A DNA stretch of 64,000 bases, taken from assembly GCA_000149265.1 (NCBI GenBank), contig CH001698.1, forward strand, positions 335,862 to 399,861, in the 5' to 3' direction. The notes under the pieces were generated by a model. That model saw nothing but the letters and a program-made list of their open reading frames with translations, searched no databases and was not told the origin of the DNA. This document shows, in pieces, positions 34,759 through 47,017 of the stretch (positions are counted from its first letter, which is position 1; each line of letters starts with the position of its first letter). This DNA is from Ciona savignyi. Lineage: Eukaryota > Chordata > Ascidiacea > Phlebobranchia > Cionidae. The position numbers were made by a program, and so were the translations under genes.

Positions 34759-37700
34759 CTACTCCGTTTCCTCACAACGAATGCGATGCCGGTAAGCAGC
34801 CCTTCCTTTTTTTCTTTGCTTATACCTTTGTCTTAGATCATACCTGTAACAATTAAATGGTGTAAAAGCCAACATACAAAATAAATATGCACGTAATCGT
34901 TGTGCATAAAACTGTCAGTCTTCCTTATTGACAAATCCAAAGGAAATCCCTTTTATCCATTCTGTCTTTAAAACCTAGGGTTGTGCGTTAACAATTAAAT
35001 GTGTAATCGATTTGCTTTGAGCAGTAACAAAATCAAGAAACGGTTAACCGATTTGTGTGTTAGCCACATAAAAAGCACGTAGTTAAAAAGATTGTGAACT
35101 GAAAAAATTGTAAGATAGTTTTGGTCGCTCTTCAATGCAAAGCAGTGCACATTTGAACAGATTTCACCTTTTTTAGATTTTAGTGCACCGTGATTTTGAA
35201 CTAACGAAATTTTGTCAAGAAACAGTTAAACCATAATTAACCGATATTTCGTTCGGTTTTAAGCATGATCAAAATCTGAGTAAATGCACAGCCTTATACC
35301 CGCAAGTGGAATTTTCAACAAACCAAAAAAAAGTAAAAAAGAAGCTCATTGTTCATATACATATTGAAATAAAATAACCCAGTTTACTGCACGCACTCAG
35401 TCACGGAACGCTGTATGTCAAGTTATCAAATGAAATTTGTAGCGGTTTGTCAAATATGTGTGTGTTTAAAAACGATTTCGGGAAATAACAACGATCAGTA
35501 AATTTAAATTTTGAAGATAATAGGAAATTCTATAGGGTTTTTCAAGAAAAAAACATGTTTTAGATGAATTGGTTTGCATTTAATTATATTTCAGGAAGTT
35601 TTTCTTGTTTGCATATTTATTTACCGCGATTACACATTTCGCTTTTGAATAAATGTGTAGTTAAATATAAAAGTTTTTTTGCTTTATATTATTTCTAGAA
35701 TTGCAATGGCCACCCTAAATTACCGAAATCGCATTTGAAGCAGCAAGATATTGAACCGTTTACCTGTTTGAAGTAATGGCATCCAGCAACCGTAAGCCAC
35801 ATAACACATATCCCTGTCTGAAGCTGTCATTTCTCCATCCGTATATAAAACTGTTGAAGGTAGAGTTGAACATGCCCAACCATGCCAGCGGTCGTTTGAC
35901 TAGGGAACGAATTATATTTAATGAAATGTTAAGAAATACCGAATTGCTACTTCTTGGGTTTTTACACATAAGAATTGGTAACAGCGGATCATAATAAGAT
36001 GACTGACGCAAAGAAAAAATGTAATAAACCATAACCGGTCTATAATGCAATAGTCATATGCAACATCGACGTACATATACCATTATAAAAAATCATTACA
36101 ATACCTGCAGGTTCCCTTAAATTGTCCCAAACTCCAAAGTTATTCATAAGCACACAGAAACAATATGGCGTCCAGGAGATCAAAAATACCACCAGCACAA
36201 TAAGTATTGTTTTCAACAATCGATGTTCTCTTCTCTGTAGCTGGTTTGCAATACTTTGAATCCTTGTCGACATTTGGTAGCCCTTTCTAAACGTAGATAA
36301 TGATGATTAGGCTTGCAGTTTAAATAATGTCAACGTTCGTTTTATGAACAGTGTGCGAATATGCCATACGCCTACATTCAGCAAGAAGAAATATCAGCAA
36401 TTATTCTAGGATAGGATATTCATGTTTATCCCCGTGAATGGGAAAACCTAGGGGGTTATCACACGGGCAATCGTCAGATCACCTCGCGCCCATCGTCGGG
36501 TTACCGGAGCTATTGCAGTGTGTTGTATATGATAGACACGTTCCTTCAATTTGGTAGAACCCATTAATTTCTACCCTGTTTTTGTCACGACATTCTTTTA
36601 CAGTCTATCAGTGGATCAAACCAAACGACTTTTTGTTAATATTTTGAGAAAAATTACAGTTTAACGTACAGTTTATTGATCACTTTTTTCAAAAATTTCA
36701 CATGGGTAGGACAAAACCATATATGTACACTTTTTCGCGTAGGCACTAAAATTTTATATAAATTGTTTTTCAAAAAAATATTGCTTACCGTTTTACTCTT
36801 GTGAAGAGAATGTAGTAACAGAATATGGAAACAACGACAGGAATGACATACGCTAAAATCACCAAAGCAAACGAATATCTTGGTTCAGTTTGGTCATCCC
36901 AAGCACACATTCCTGTTAATAATTTAACAGTAAAATAGCTAAATTTTGTTATGATCCATTGTAAAAATTTTGCAAAGATTATTTTTATTATTACTAGTTT
37001 TATGTAATAGTAACTTTTTTATAGCATTGATGGTATGCATTTGTTAATCATAGCCTGAATGCCAATTTTATTATAAGGGCATTACTGTTTCACACGTAAC
37101 TTTATCTTAATGTCTATGCCTTTTAGTACAACCCATAAATCTACTGGATCTATAGCAAAAGAAAAGAGAATGGCACCGCCCAATATTTTAGAACGGACGA
37201 ATATGGCGCCTATTATTTAGACTGGCAACAAGTTACGTTGAACGGTCAAATGACCCACTTAAAAATGTGGGGCTATCATATCCTAATTAAAATCAATGGC
37301 TTTACCTGCACCCTTGTCGTAAATAAGGAGAGATGTGTTTGTATTCATGCTAACTGAAAGCAGCGGCATGTTCATCATGATCGACCACACCCACACGAAC
37401 ACGAGCAGTAATAGGATAGTTGATTTCCTTTGAAACAACGGAATTTGGTTTTTACAACTTGAAGTGATCATCAACCTGCAAAATGGTATATTTTGAAGTG
37501 CGTTTAACATGAGATATATTTAATATGTCGGCACCTTTGTGCACTTATCATCATGAGATTCTGCATAGATGCGTTGCAACTTGTTGGAAGCAGGAACCCG
37601 ACCACCCGACATGCTTGTTCACCGAGTATACTCTGGTTTCCATTCAGCATGTTTCCAGCCGTCACCGGAAGCAGAACCGACGTCACAATTAAATCGGCGA

Positions 37701-38265
37701 CAGCCAGATTGCAGATGAACATGTTTCCGGAGAGTTTTCGTAATTCCTTTCACATAGAAAACATAAAGTTTTATGGACGAAATGAATATCACTGTAAATG
37801 CCGAAATAAATTCATAACTTACCTGAATTGTCAGTACGGAGTAAATAATCAGAATGTTTCCGACAGTTCCGACAGCGGATCCAATGATTAGGATGGTAAC
37901 CATCAACGGAACAAATCTTTGCTCTGCGCTAAGGCTTTCAGCTGTAAACAAAAGCTAAGTTAGGTATTGCAGTACCTATGTGTTTAAAAGTTTTACGTTG
38001 CTGTCTATGTCAAGATTCAATTGGTTTAATATTCTTTAGTTGTTGTGTTGATACTATTTATTTCATTAACTTCTCTCACATGCTGGCTGATACACATTTG
38101 TGCCCTTAGGCAACAGCCACGACGGTTTCTGGTTTGACCGAAAACTTTTTCTCCGAACACGAATTAAATATATATGAACTTACGAATTGTTACGTTTGCG
38201 CCACCTTTCTGGTACATTGCTGTCCATGAAAAAACGTCGGTGCTGAAATTTGAAAGTCTCGACAT
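34759..38265 (-). CDS. Class A (rhodopsin-family) GPCR 1, orphan
   Basis: Eight exons in minus order: 38184-38265, 37823-37941, 37535-37746, 37306-37475, 36789-36912, 36105-36286, 35764-35899, 34759-34843; 369 residues. The N-terminus has NFS and NVT glycosylation sites. Membrane segments: TM1 with GTVGNILIIYSV, TM2 with NLAVADLIV, TM3 after the conserved Cys of EQACRVVG, TM4, TM5 after the partner Cys in MCAWDD, TM6 with ISWTPYCF, TM7 with NSTFNSFIYGWRN. The arginine ending TM3 is split by a phase-2 intron. The TM3 end reads AQRL rather than DRY and TM7 has NSFIY rather than NPxxY. The C-tail is short and very basic. Fold and membrane location are clear; the ligand is unknown. The nearest feel is the melatonin-receptor/orphan group, but this is weak. 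It is a tandem paralogue of the next gene. Confidence 0.88.
36406..36577 (-). mobile_element. SINE copy, reversed, in GPCR 1 intron
   Basis: The 3' half of the family, well conserved: GGATATTCATGTTTATCCCC, GTTACCGGAGCTATTGCAGT and CTTCAATTTGGTAGAACCCA read on the plus strand. It lies in sense orientation with the GPCR gene. Confidence 0.8.
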
Positions 38266-40778
38266 GGTCCTCAGTTATTGTTGGATCAATCTATACAGCG
38301 CTTTAACTTAATAATTAAATGTTAATGTAAGGTTGGTGTAATCCCTTAAACAAATTATGACAGACGAAACTAAAACGATTTATACCAGCTTTACTGTTTC
38401 TAAGATATGTTCTGATTCTTAACTTGCGTTCTTATCATGTCTTATTTTTAGCATTTTAGGACGAATAAAAAAATTCGCAGCCTATATTTTAACGTGGTTA
38501 TTGATAAGCTTGTTTGACACGTTTCTTCAACATAATGAGTTTCTTGACAATCTCATTTTCTTTTCCGGTCGTCCTTATTTTAAGATCCATTTCATTAGTT
38601 AACCTGTATATATTTAATACAATCAGAAACGACTACCTTCTCCTTTAAAAAAAAGTATTATTTATTCATTGGTAAATATATATTCTAAAAATAGCTTTCT
38701 ATGTCAGAATACCGCGTGATCACATATGGCAACTTTGTATTGGTACGTGAGTCCGTCTACATGGTTCCCCAGCGCCTTTAATAAAATATGCATGGGTCTG
38801 TTCAAAGACGACTTGAAACAAGACGTACTGTCAGTCTACATTACATTTCGAATGAGTATCGTCTAATTCTAAATGGATAAAAACACGACTTTTTACGTTG
38901 GACTAAGAAGTAAGTGCCTCGCAGACTGATGGCGTTTGATCTTTGAAGAATTTGTTACGTAGGCCTTAAGCCGAAAATCCGTATAATCTCTAGACCCAAA
39001 CCATACATATATAAAAAAGGAAATACTGCGGTCTGCTATTGATCTATGGTCGTTTTCGTAAATCCTGTTCTATTCACGAAACCAAAAAAGATTAATTTAA
39101 TATAGGTTTTGCGGGGGAGGCTAATTGTTGGTGAATTCTAGTAGTCCTGGGAAATTGCACTCAAAAACCGCAGTGATGAAGTAATTAAATAATCTAATAA
39201 TTTTATCCTAAAAAAATGCAGAGATAAAAACTGACTGTTGGAATACCGCCAAAACTTATAAGTTCGATTTTGCCAATAACTCAAATATATTAAAACAGTG
39301 TGCATTTTATAATGAAAACATGAAACTTTTACGAGTTGGAAGAACTTGACCATTGTCATAAGACAGCCAATAAAAATGTTCCTTGAAAATTGGCATGTTA
39401 AGTTATCATTGAAAAAAAAAATTTAACGCTTTTGCCGCTTATTATTAGCACATTCTACATAAAATATAAGCATATTTAGAAGTCTCGCAAACAAAATCTT
39501 ACATACCTAAGCGACCAACCATTTCATAGGTAGCGAAAATTGCAAAGGTGCAATAAGAGCTGGGAAACAGGCCAAAAGCGCTTGAGCAGCAGCAGGAAGG
39601 GGGCGAGAAGAGTCTCGTGCTGTCGGGCTAGTTGCTTTCCTTTCCAACGAGAGGTTGAACCGGAAGTAATTTTTGCGTTCGTTAATATTAAATTTATACA
39701 ATAACCGTGTTTTAACAATCTTAAAGTTTTACGCGTTGATGAAAATAACGCCTTTTACTATTTTGTCCGTACAGATCTGCCAATTCCTTTTATTTAAAAG
39801 TTTAAAAACTCTCTCTTTTTTCTGTTTTTATATATTTTTTTATTTAAACTTTTCATTATTCTGCAATAAAAGTAAATAAACTAAAGACCTGCTTTTAATT
39901 TGATAAATTTATGCCTGGTTCTTACTTCGTTGCCTTTCTACTATTGGAATACCCTGCGGTTTATTATAAATAAACTTTTATCTTTTAGACGCCAATATCA
40001 CGCCAATCACGGCTGACGATGAAACATGGGTGAAGTGGTGACAAAGTTACCAATTTTTAACAACACATAATTTACCCTGTTACTAAAACCGCCCGAGAAA
40101 TTGAACTAAGTATATGTCTACCGCAGCTTCTGCAAGTACACCGACAGTCTGCGTGAACCCATCGTCCTTTGGCGTTTGATGCTGTTCCTGAACAGCTACA
40201 ACCGCGTTCCAGATGGAAGAGACTGCACATGGCAATTACGCACGCCAGATAACAACAGCAAAAGCATTCGGCGATGACCTCATAATACAAGTGATATACT
40301 GCATGTGTCTCAACCCTAAGTAAATCGGCCACATCCTATTAAATTTCTACCTGTATACTTTATTGTATGTGGAGTGTTCTTGAGTTTTACACTTAAAAGT
40401 GTTACAAGGCAGCTCTTTAGGTTTGCTTATAAAAAAATATTATTTTTTAAAACTAGGCGTAAATAGGTGTTATACGGTCGTATCTTGAAGCCTACCCTTT
40501 CCCTTTATCTTTGTAACAAAAAAGGAAACACAACTGTCACTTAAACTCCAGCTATAGAAAAACTAAGGAATTCTTCGTTTCGGCATCTGGCCCGCTTAAC
40601 ATTAAAGGAGAGTAGTTGATTTTTTGTTTATATCTGTGGCCACTTTATACGAACCGCAATATGATATTGCGAGCATTTTTGTATGGTGTCTGTGTGAAGG
40701 GAAACATTTCGCACCATTAGAAATTTAGCTAAAATAAAATTGATAACATCTGTTCTCAAGCGCACCCACAGTGAATCG
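38266..40778. other. Spacer between the two GPCR genes, with unassigned GC-richer patches
   Basis: Includes the presumed GPCR 1 promoter. A locally GC-rich patch at about 39530-39665 is open in more than one frame and ends on the minus strand at a good donor (GCTTAG then GTATGT). A second patch at 40072-40332 holds an 86-codon minus-strand frame rich in cysteine (ECFCCCYLACVIAMC, then CRCTCRSCG). Neither matches a family I know and no full gene could be joined from them. Confidence 0.35.
40072..40332 (-). CDS. Unassigned cysteine-rich open frame
   Basis: An 86-codon frame starting MADLLRVETHAVYH with 13 cysteines. GC content is higher than in its surroundings. An overlapping frame begins MLLLLLSGVRNCHVQSLPSG, which looks like a signal peptide. 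No splice partners or family are evident, so it may be chance. Listed only because the composition differs from the spacer. Confidence 0.15.
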   Translation of the reverse strand: MADLLRVETHAVYHLYYEVIAECFCCCYLACVIAMCSLFHLERGCSCSGTASNAKGRWVHADCRCTCRSCGRHILSSISRAVLVTG

Positions 40779-40784
40779 TTTATT
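40779..40784 (-). terminator. Possible polyadenylation signal of GPCR 2
   Basis: AATAAA on the minus strand, about 210 bases after the GPCR 2 stop codon. Confidence 0.35.
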
Positions 40785-40994
40785 TCTATTAATTTGCAAA
40801 TTTAATTTTAATCATCTCCTCGAGATTGCATGTGGCAAGATATCAAATCGGAATACAAAAATAAACTGTCATCGTGAAATACACAATCCGGAACCAACAA
40901 GTTTAATTAAAACAGCTCAATCCAAAAATAACTTATATGACGAAAATGCCATGTTAATTTGCTGCAGATATTAACCGACAAGCCGTGTAACTTG

Positions 40995-43900
40995 TTACGA
41001 AATAGATCTGCTGGACCGAACTGACGAGCGCCATTGAAATGAATGGTTTTGATCGATACTTCCATTAACGTCGGGAAACCTTGGTACAGTTCGCCGAGCT
41101 AAGTCCGACATTCTCTGTCTTTTGCTTGTTCTCCTTTGCAGCACTAGACGCCGAAAACCGTACCTTGTCATAAAAAGAAATGGATAATTTATGGATTTTG
41201 TGCATTAAAGACGGGTTGGCAATTTATTACGTTGGACGTCCTCACTATACACTTTACCCTACCACTACATTGTAAGTTGAATTTAACCGCATAATTTAGT
41301 GATTCACGTTGCTTAAAATTCAATACAATTTAAAAAAGTAGTGTGTGGTAATGGTGCACACCTGTTGCAGGTAAAAGCATCTAAAACTTGATAAAAACAC
41401 ATCTTATAGCCCATCCGGAAGTTTTCATTTCGCCATCCGTAAATGAAGCTATTGAGTGCAGAGTTGGAAACTCCCAACCACGCGGTAGTACGTTTCCCTG
41501 CAGAAAATAAATAGCATACAATTTTGATTCAAAATTGACAATAGCCATTAGTTAATACTGTGTTGGTAACATTAAGCCAGAAAAAAACAAAATCTTTTTG
41601 ATCAGCATTAATAATACAATCTTCTATAATAGGTTGTCATGATTACATCACATAGATGATTTCGCGCAGACAAAATAAACACAAATAGAACACGATAAAA
41701 AATAACAATTTGAGTAGCTGTGACTCACATGTCTCGTCATTAAGAAAATCAGCAATACCAAACGTGCTGAGAAGCACAATGAGGCAGTAGGGGCCCCACG
41801 AAGCAACGAACACGAGAAGAACGATGAGAATGGTGCTAAGCAATTTTCGCTCACGCCGCATTATCATGTCGTTACGGGTCTCCATTTGCTTGGACATTTT
41901 GCGCGACTTCCTGATTTCGAAAAGTGTAAGACTATTGAAAAAAGTTTAAAACCGACGTCACAAATTTCGGGGTATATTTGTGTATTATTTCCCAAATGAA
42001 TTTAGTGTTTATTAAAACACATTGGTTTATTTGAATATTTCCCAATGCCTAGACCTAAATCCTAGTTTTCAGATTACATTAGTCTTTTTGAAGATGGTTT
42101 AAATACTGATTGATATATTTTAAACATGTAAACTTACCCTTTTACTTTTTTAAATAGCACCGTGTAACATATCCCGGAGACAACAAGAGGAAGGAAGAAG
42201 GCAACCATTATCAATGCGAAGTTGTAGCGCGGTGCTGATACGTCATCCCATGCGCACATGCCTGCAATGCAATTGAAACGTTGTGTGAATGTGGTTAGCA
42301 TGGGAACGGTTACCAGATTGCTCTCTTAATAGATCTATTGCTAGGTGCGTGTTTGAATGCTGCTTCTATGTAAATAAATCGCACAAACCGTTTGGTTACA
42401 TAATCGATAAACATACTCAATAGTCAACACGGGGGAATTGGCTTTCGTTGGACATTCAAACTGGTCTCATGACGTTTTTAATAATTTTAATGTTTAAGTA
42501 CAATTAACAGACATAAGTGCATTTTCGTGTTACAGGTTATTCGTTGAAAAGGGTGTAGAACGCTTGGCCGGAAACAAGCCCAACCACTAACCATAGAACG
42601 CTTGGCCGGAAAGGTTGAGCTTCCAATCCGTTTTTCACATGCTATTTACCAACATGACAAACGGATGCCGGATAGCGGTATAGGACGGTTAGCGCGACTG
42701 ACTTGTCCAAAGAAAACAGGAAAAACGGACCGGATTTTAGATCCAGCAAATTAGATTACGAATCCAACACGTTTTAGTTTTGTTTACATAAATTGAGTAC
42801 TTAATAGACTTACCGGCAGCATAATCGTATTTCAACATTGTACTGGTACTGTTTGTAATAGGTGGCATGTTAATCGCTAGTGGGAGCACGAGCATCGTAG
42901 ACCATAGCCAAGCAAATGTCAGAAGAAAACACGTTTTGACGGTTTCATATGCTCCACTGCGACCCGTCTCATTGACAGAAGTAACCGCCAGTCTGCGGAT
43001 GAACGTAATATTGTACCACATCCATTTTGCAGGTGCTATTTGGCAATCACGACTACCACTCTGGTTATCTGGAAGTGAACGCACGAAACGCACAAACGGA
43101 TCGTATATATTTTCTCCAAGGTTTAAATGACTATTTCGGTTGCAACCGAAGAAAAAGACAGGTCAATTCGTTGTTTTACCAAAATAATGTGAAACAAAGG
43201 TAAACATAAAAGAGCAGGCCAACATCATAAATTTTATTTCTATGAATTTTTACTGATTTTCTGGAAAATGTGCGAAAGAGTAAACGATCACTGATACATC
43301 TATAGATAAGTTGTTACATGGCTATATAAACAGTATGTACCTCTGTGTGCTGATAAGCATCAGATTCTGCATTGAGGCAACGCAGCTGAGCGGCATTAGA
43401 AATCCAACCGCCATGCAGGCCGCTTCGGGCAACGTGGTACGATTGTTGTTGATGACGTTGCTAGCGGTTGCCGGAATAACCAATGACGTAACAATCAGAT
43501 CAGCTAGAGCAAGGTTGCACACGAAGTAATTTGTTTTTAAACGACGAAGTTTCTGTGGGAAAATAAACTGATGTTTGACAACAAATATAGCTTATTATCA
43601 CAAATATGATCTTTAACATACGCGCTATTGCCTTATTCCAAACGTCATACAACTTCTATCCAACGAGATATCTAAAGGCCTTTTTCCGTCCAACCAACAA
43701 GTAATTTTTTATACATTTTATGGTAGATGGAATGAATTGGTTGGGTTGACCATTCGGCCATCAGAACGTTTCATAACGCATTTCATAAGAGAATTTTCTT
43801 GCTGTCCATGTTTGGAAATACGGCAACACGTTTAAAAAGAGTTTTGGTTCTATAGATTTGACGACATGTGTGAGGATGGTATTAATTGAGGTGATCGAAT

Positions 43901-46569
43901 TCGCAACTTACGTAGAATTACCGCCGCGCTTAAACAGTTGGTATACGCAAACAGAATATATAGGAGTATGTAATATACCCAACGAAACAGACTTTACTTC
44001 TTACAGTGTTTTAACTGTAAAAAAATTATACCATACAAAACAAATTTATACAAATTTTTTTGTACAATACATTTGTTAAGAATATTTTAACGCAAATTAC
44101 TATAGCTAGCGTAAACAATAGTCTGCAGTTTCGCTACACTTTTACCATAGGTTGAACCAATAATCTCTTTTGCTGATTGTCGCAGACTTACCTTTTGAGT
44201 TATGACCGCGTAGATGATGCATATGTTCCCAATTGTACCAGCAATTGCTATGAGGATGAGTACCATGGAAACGCATACTTTATACGATATTGAATACTCT
44301 TCCGCACCTAAAAGAGATGTTTAAACATGTAGAAATGAACACGAAGACGAGCAAACTGTGAAGTTGTCCATTCAAGCTGGATTGGATTATTCTCATGTTT
44401 ATCATCGGTATAGAATGAAACTAGATTCCTAAAAGGATAAATCTGTCCACCGCGTTAGCACCGCCGCGACCCAGAAATATATCGTTATTTTATTATTTTT
44501 CTTATTGCAATTTTTTTTACTGAGCCAGGCTCGTCACTAAGGAACGTCTTTTTGTATAATTTTATCCATATGATATGATGCTTCAAGACCTACAGCACAT
44601 TTGTGGGGTTCAGTGGCCATGCTGACGCGTGATTTTACACCACTGACATGTCCAAATTCCGAACTACTACTATAAATCACGTAAGTATATTTAGCTAAGA
44701 AAATTCATCAAGTAATCCAGATTACTGTTTAATTCAGTAAAACCAGTTATTATCTATTTTCTATTTTATTTTAGAAGTAAACTAAAAGAATATAAATTCA
44801 TAAAACAATTCCACGCTTAGACTTGCGCGTTATCCATATAATCTTTATTAAAGTGTCATATCTCTTCATTAATAATACAGGTGAGGTCTAAATTTAAAAC
44901 AGAGTCTGCAATTCAGACCTCCTACTCTACTTTGTTAAATTTTACCTTTATGTTTAACGGATTTGTATATTAAATGCTTGCAATATTTATATACACCTTA
45001 CATCCTTTCAAGTGTGCACAGTTTTGAATTTTTTAATTTAGAAAATGCCTTCATGCATTATGCAACGTTGACATGATGTCAACCTAGTTCTAATTTATTT
45101 AATTTAAAACAGAATCGACAAGTTTACATCACCACCTTATATATACACAGATTACTTTCCCCAGAATTATGACCTCATATTTCCTTAGCATGATATTTTC
45201 TGGTAATTGCAATGTTATCAGTTGCTATAAATAACGTGCACCATTAATTCTTATATATATATATATGTTTTTTTACAGGCTAAATCGCAAACACAATATA
45301 TATTGAATTTTGAAGTAACTCGATAATACATAATTATATTTTTAAATCGGTTTACAAAAGCATTAATGTATATACACCAGGATTAAATTGGACAATTTTA
45401 TTACATAAAACGGCAATATTTTCTAACAGTGTAACCAACAATACGGTTAAAGTGTCAATAAAACGAGTTTTAAATAACGGTGGCATTGAATACCAAAACT
45501 ACTCTATTGAGCACAGCATCATAATTCCGTAGATAAATCCCATCAAGTATGGAAAAATGACGTAAAATAATGTTTTGGTCAAGTATATGCGTATAATAGT
45601 CATTTAGTTGTTAATACAAGAAATGTTGTCAGCTATCGCGCTGCACCAAAATATACATACTAATTGCAGGTAAGATTCAAAATAAATCCTTTGTTATATA
45701 TAAAAAGTTTTAACTGTAGTTTATGACCAACAAAGTAGAGGTTTGTGCGTTGTTATGTAACTATTTTAACATACGAAGAAAAGATAAGGTGATCTACACC
45801 AAATTATTTTGTAATCTTTTTTAATTAAAGGCTTTTAAATGTTGTTTATTCAGATAGCCATTGCAATTAAACGCCCCATTTTTGTCATCTTTTATCAAAT
45901 AAAAATCACCTCATCAAGTTAAATTTAATTACGTTTATAGCTGACATAACACACATTTAAAGCCGAAAAGGTGAAAGCATCTTGTATAACCTCACATGTA
46001 TTGGACAGCAATAGCTATATTTTACATACAAATTTAATAGATTTTAGTAATCCTATAAATTATTTATGACTGATGAAAGCAGTTTGTAACAACCGATGAA
46101 ACATTTTTTAATATATTTGATCAAATCTTATATCTTCATAATAGGGGAGGGTGAATAAATATAAATGCATTTACATATTTTACCTAACTTAGTTTTGGAC
46201 TTCACCCACTAAAGAAACCTGAATAAAACTTTCCACCATCCAACATTTCTTAAAAAGCTTGTCATAGTAACCCTTTTTAAGCTTGACGCGAAAAAAAAAA
46301 GTTTTCTGTATGGCATGTTAAATTTACGAATTTAACAATGGACGTATTTTGCAGGAGTTTGGCTATGTAATTGTTACCATCATCTACTATTATAGCGCAA
46401 CGTTGCCAAATTTGTATTTATGTAATTAAATTGGCTTATATGAGTTAATTGAAAACATCATAGTTTTACCTTCAGTATAATTTGACGGCCCAGTGGAGTT
46501 GTATTGGTAAATGCTTCTGTTTTCTGTGAAGTCTTCATCATAAGGTATTTGAGTCGTGTTCCATAACAT
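40995..46569 (-). CDS. Class A (rhodopsin-family) GPCR 2, orphan
   Basis: Eight exons in minus order: 46470-46569, 44192-44307, 43341-43552, 42814-42992, 42138-42261, 41729-41910, 41362-41497, 40995-41163; 405 residues. Exons 3, 5, 6 and 7 are exactly as long as in GPCR 1 (212, 124, 182 and 136 bases) and every phase agrees, so the two arose by tandem duplication. The N-terminus has several N-glycosylation sites (WNTT, ENRS, YNST, NYTE). Landmarks: AGTIGNICIIYAV in TM1, NLALADLIVTS in TM2, EAACMAVG before TM3, MCAWDD before TM5, SWGPYC in TM6 and ALNSFIYGWRNENF in TM7. TM3 ends TQRL, and TM7 lacks the proline of NPxxY, as in the neighbour. The C-tail is longer and Arg/Ser-rich. Intron 1 is 2.2 kb. 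The ligand is unknown. The last exon's acceptor (GACAAG) lacks a pyrimidine tract but matches the partner gene's boundary. Confidence 0.85.
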
Positions 46570-46943
46570 GATTATAAACATTGCATATGAACACTCGTCC
46601 CAGTGTTGCTAATACCACCTAATAAGACTACAAACAAAAGTGCTTAAATACACGATTCTACAACTAAGAAATTAAACACATGCTAAACTATCAATAATTT
46701 GTATAACCTATACCTTCAGGAATATATAATAAATCGTACGCCTATCTATACTCTACCCAGCTGTGTACGAAAAACACCGCAACAGAGGCAAGTTCTGATT
46801 CACAGCCCTAATCGGCCGCCGGTTAGAGTTTGGGCTTACAATAGACAATTATAACGACGACCTCTACAACAAATTTGCACAGGTGATGATATCACTGCCC
46901 TTTTTACCCGTGATTATTATGGAGAAATATCGCGGATGTTTCT

Positions 46944-47017
46944 ACGTAACTACAACGTAGCACGACGTTTCTCACGTCAACGTAAGAAGAAGGGTTACCT
47001 AACGTCGTTTTGCGGAA
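46944..47017. promoter_or_regulatory. ACGT-core cluster upstream of GPCR 2
   Basis: Six ACGT cores lie within 74 bases (TACGTA, AACGTA, GACGTT, CACGTC, AACGTA, AACGTC), about 400 bases upstream of the GPCR 2 ATG. ACGT is the core of CREB/ATF and other bZIP or bHLH sites. A regulatory role is inferred from density only. Confidence 0.3.

Noticed and set aside
43858..44079. 73-codon plus-strand open frame in GPCR 2 intron 2
   Set aside because: Antisense to the gene, AT-rich at its 3' end, and no recognisable product.
34759..46569. The GPCR pair as opsins
   Set aside because: TM7 has no retinal-binding lysine in either protein; the segment reads WLGxxNSxxNSFIYGW.
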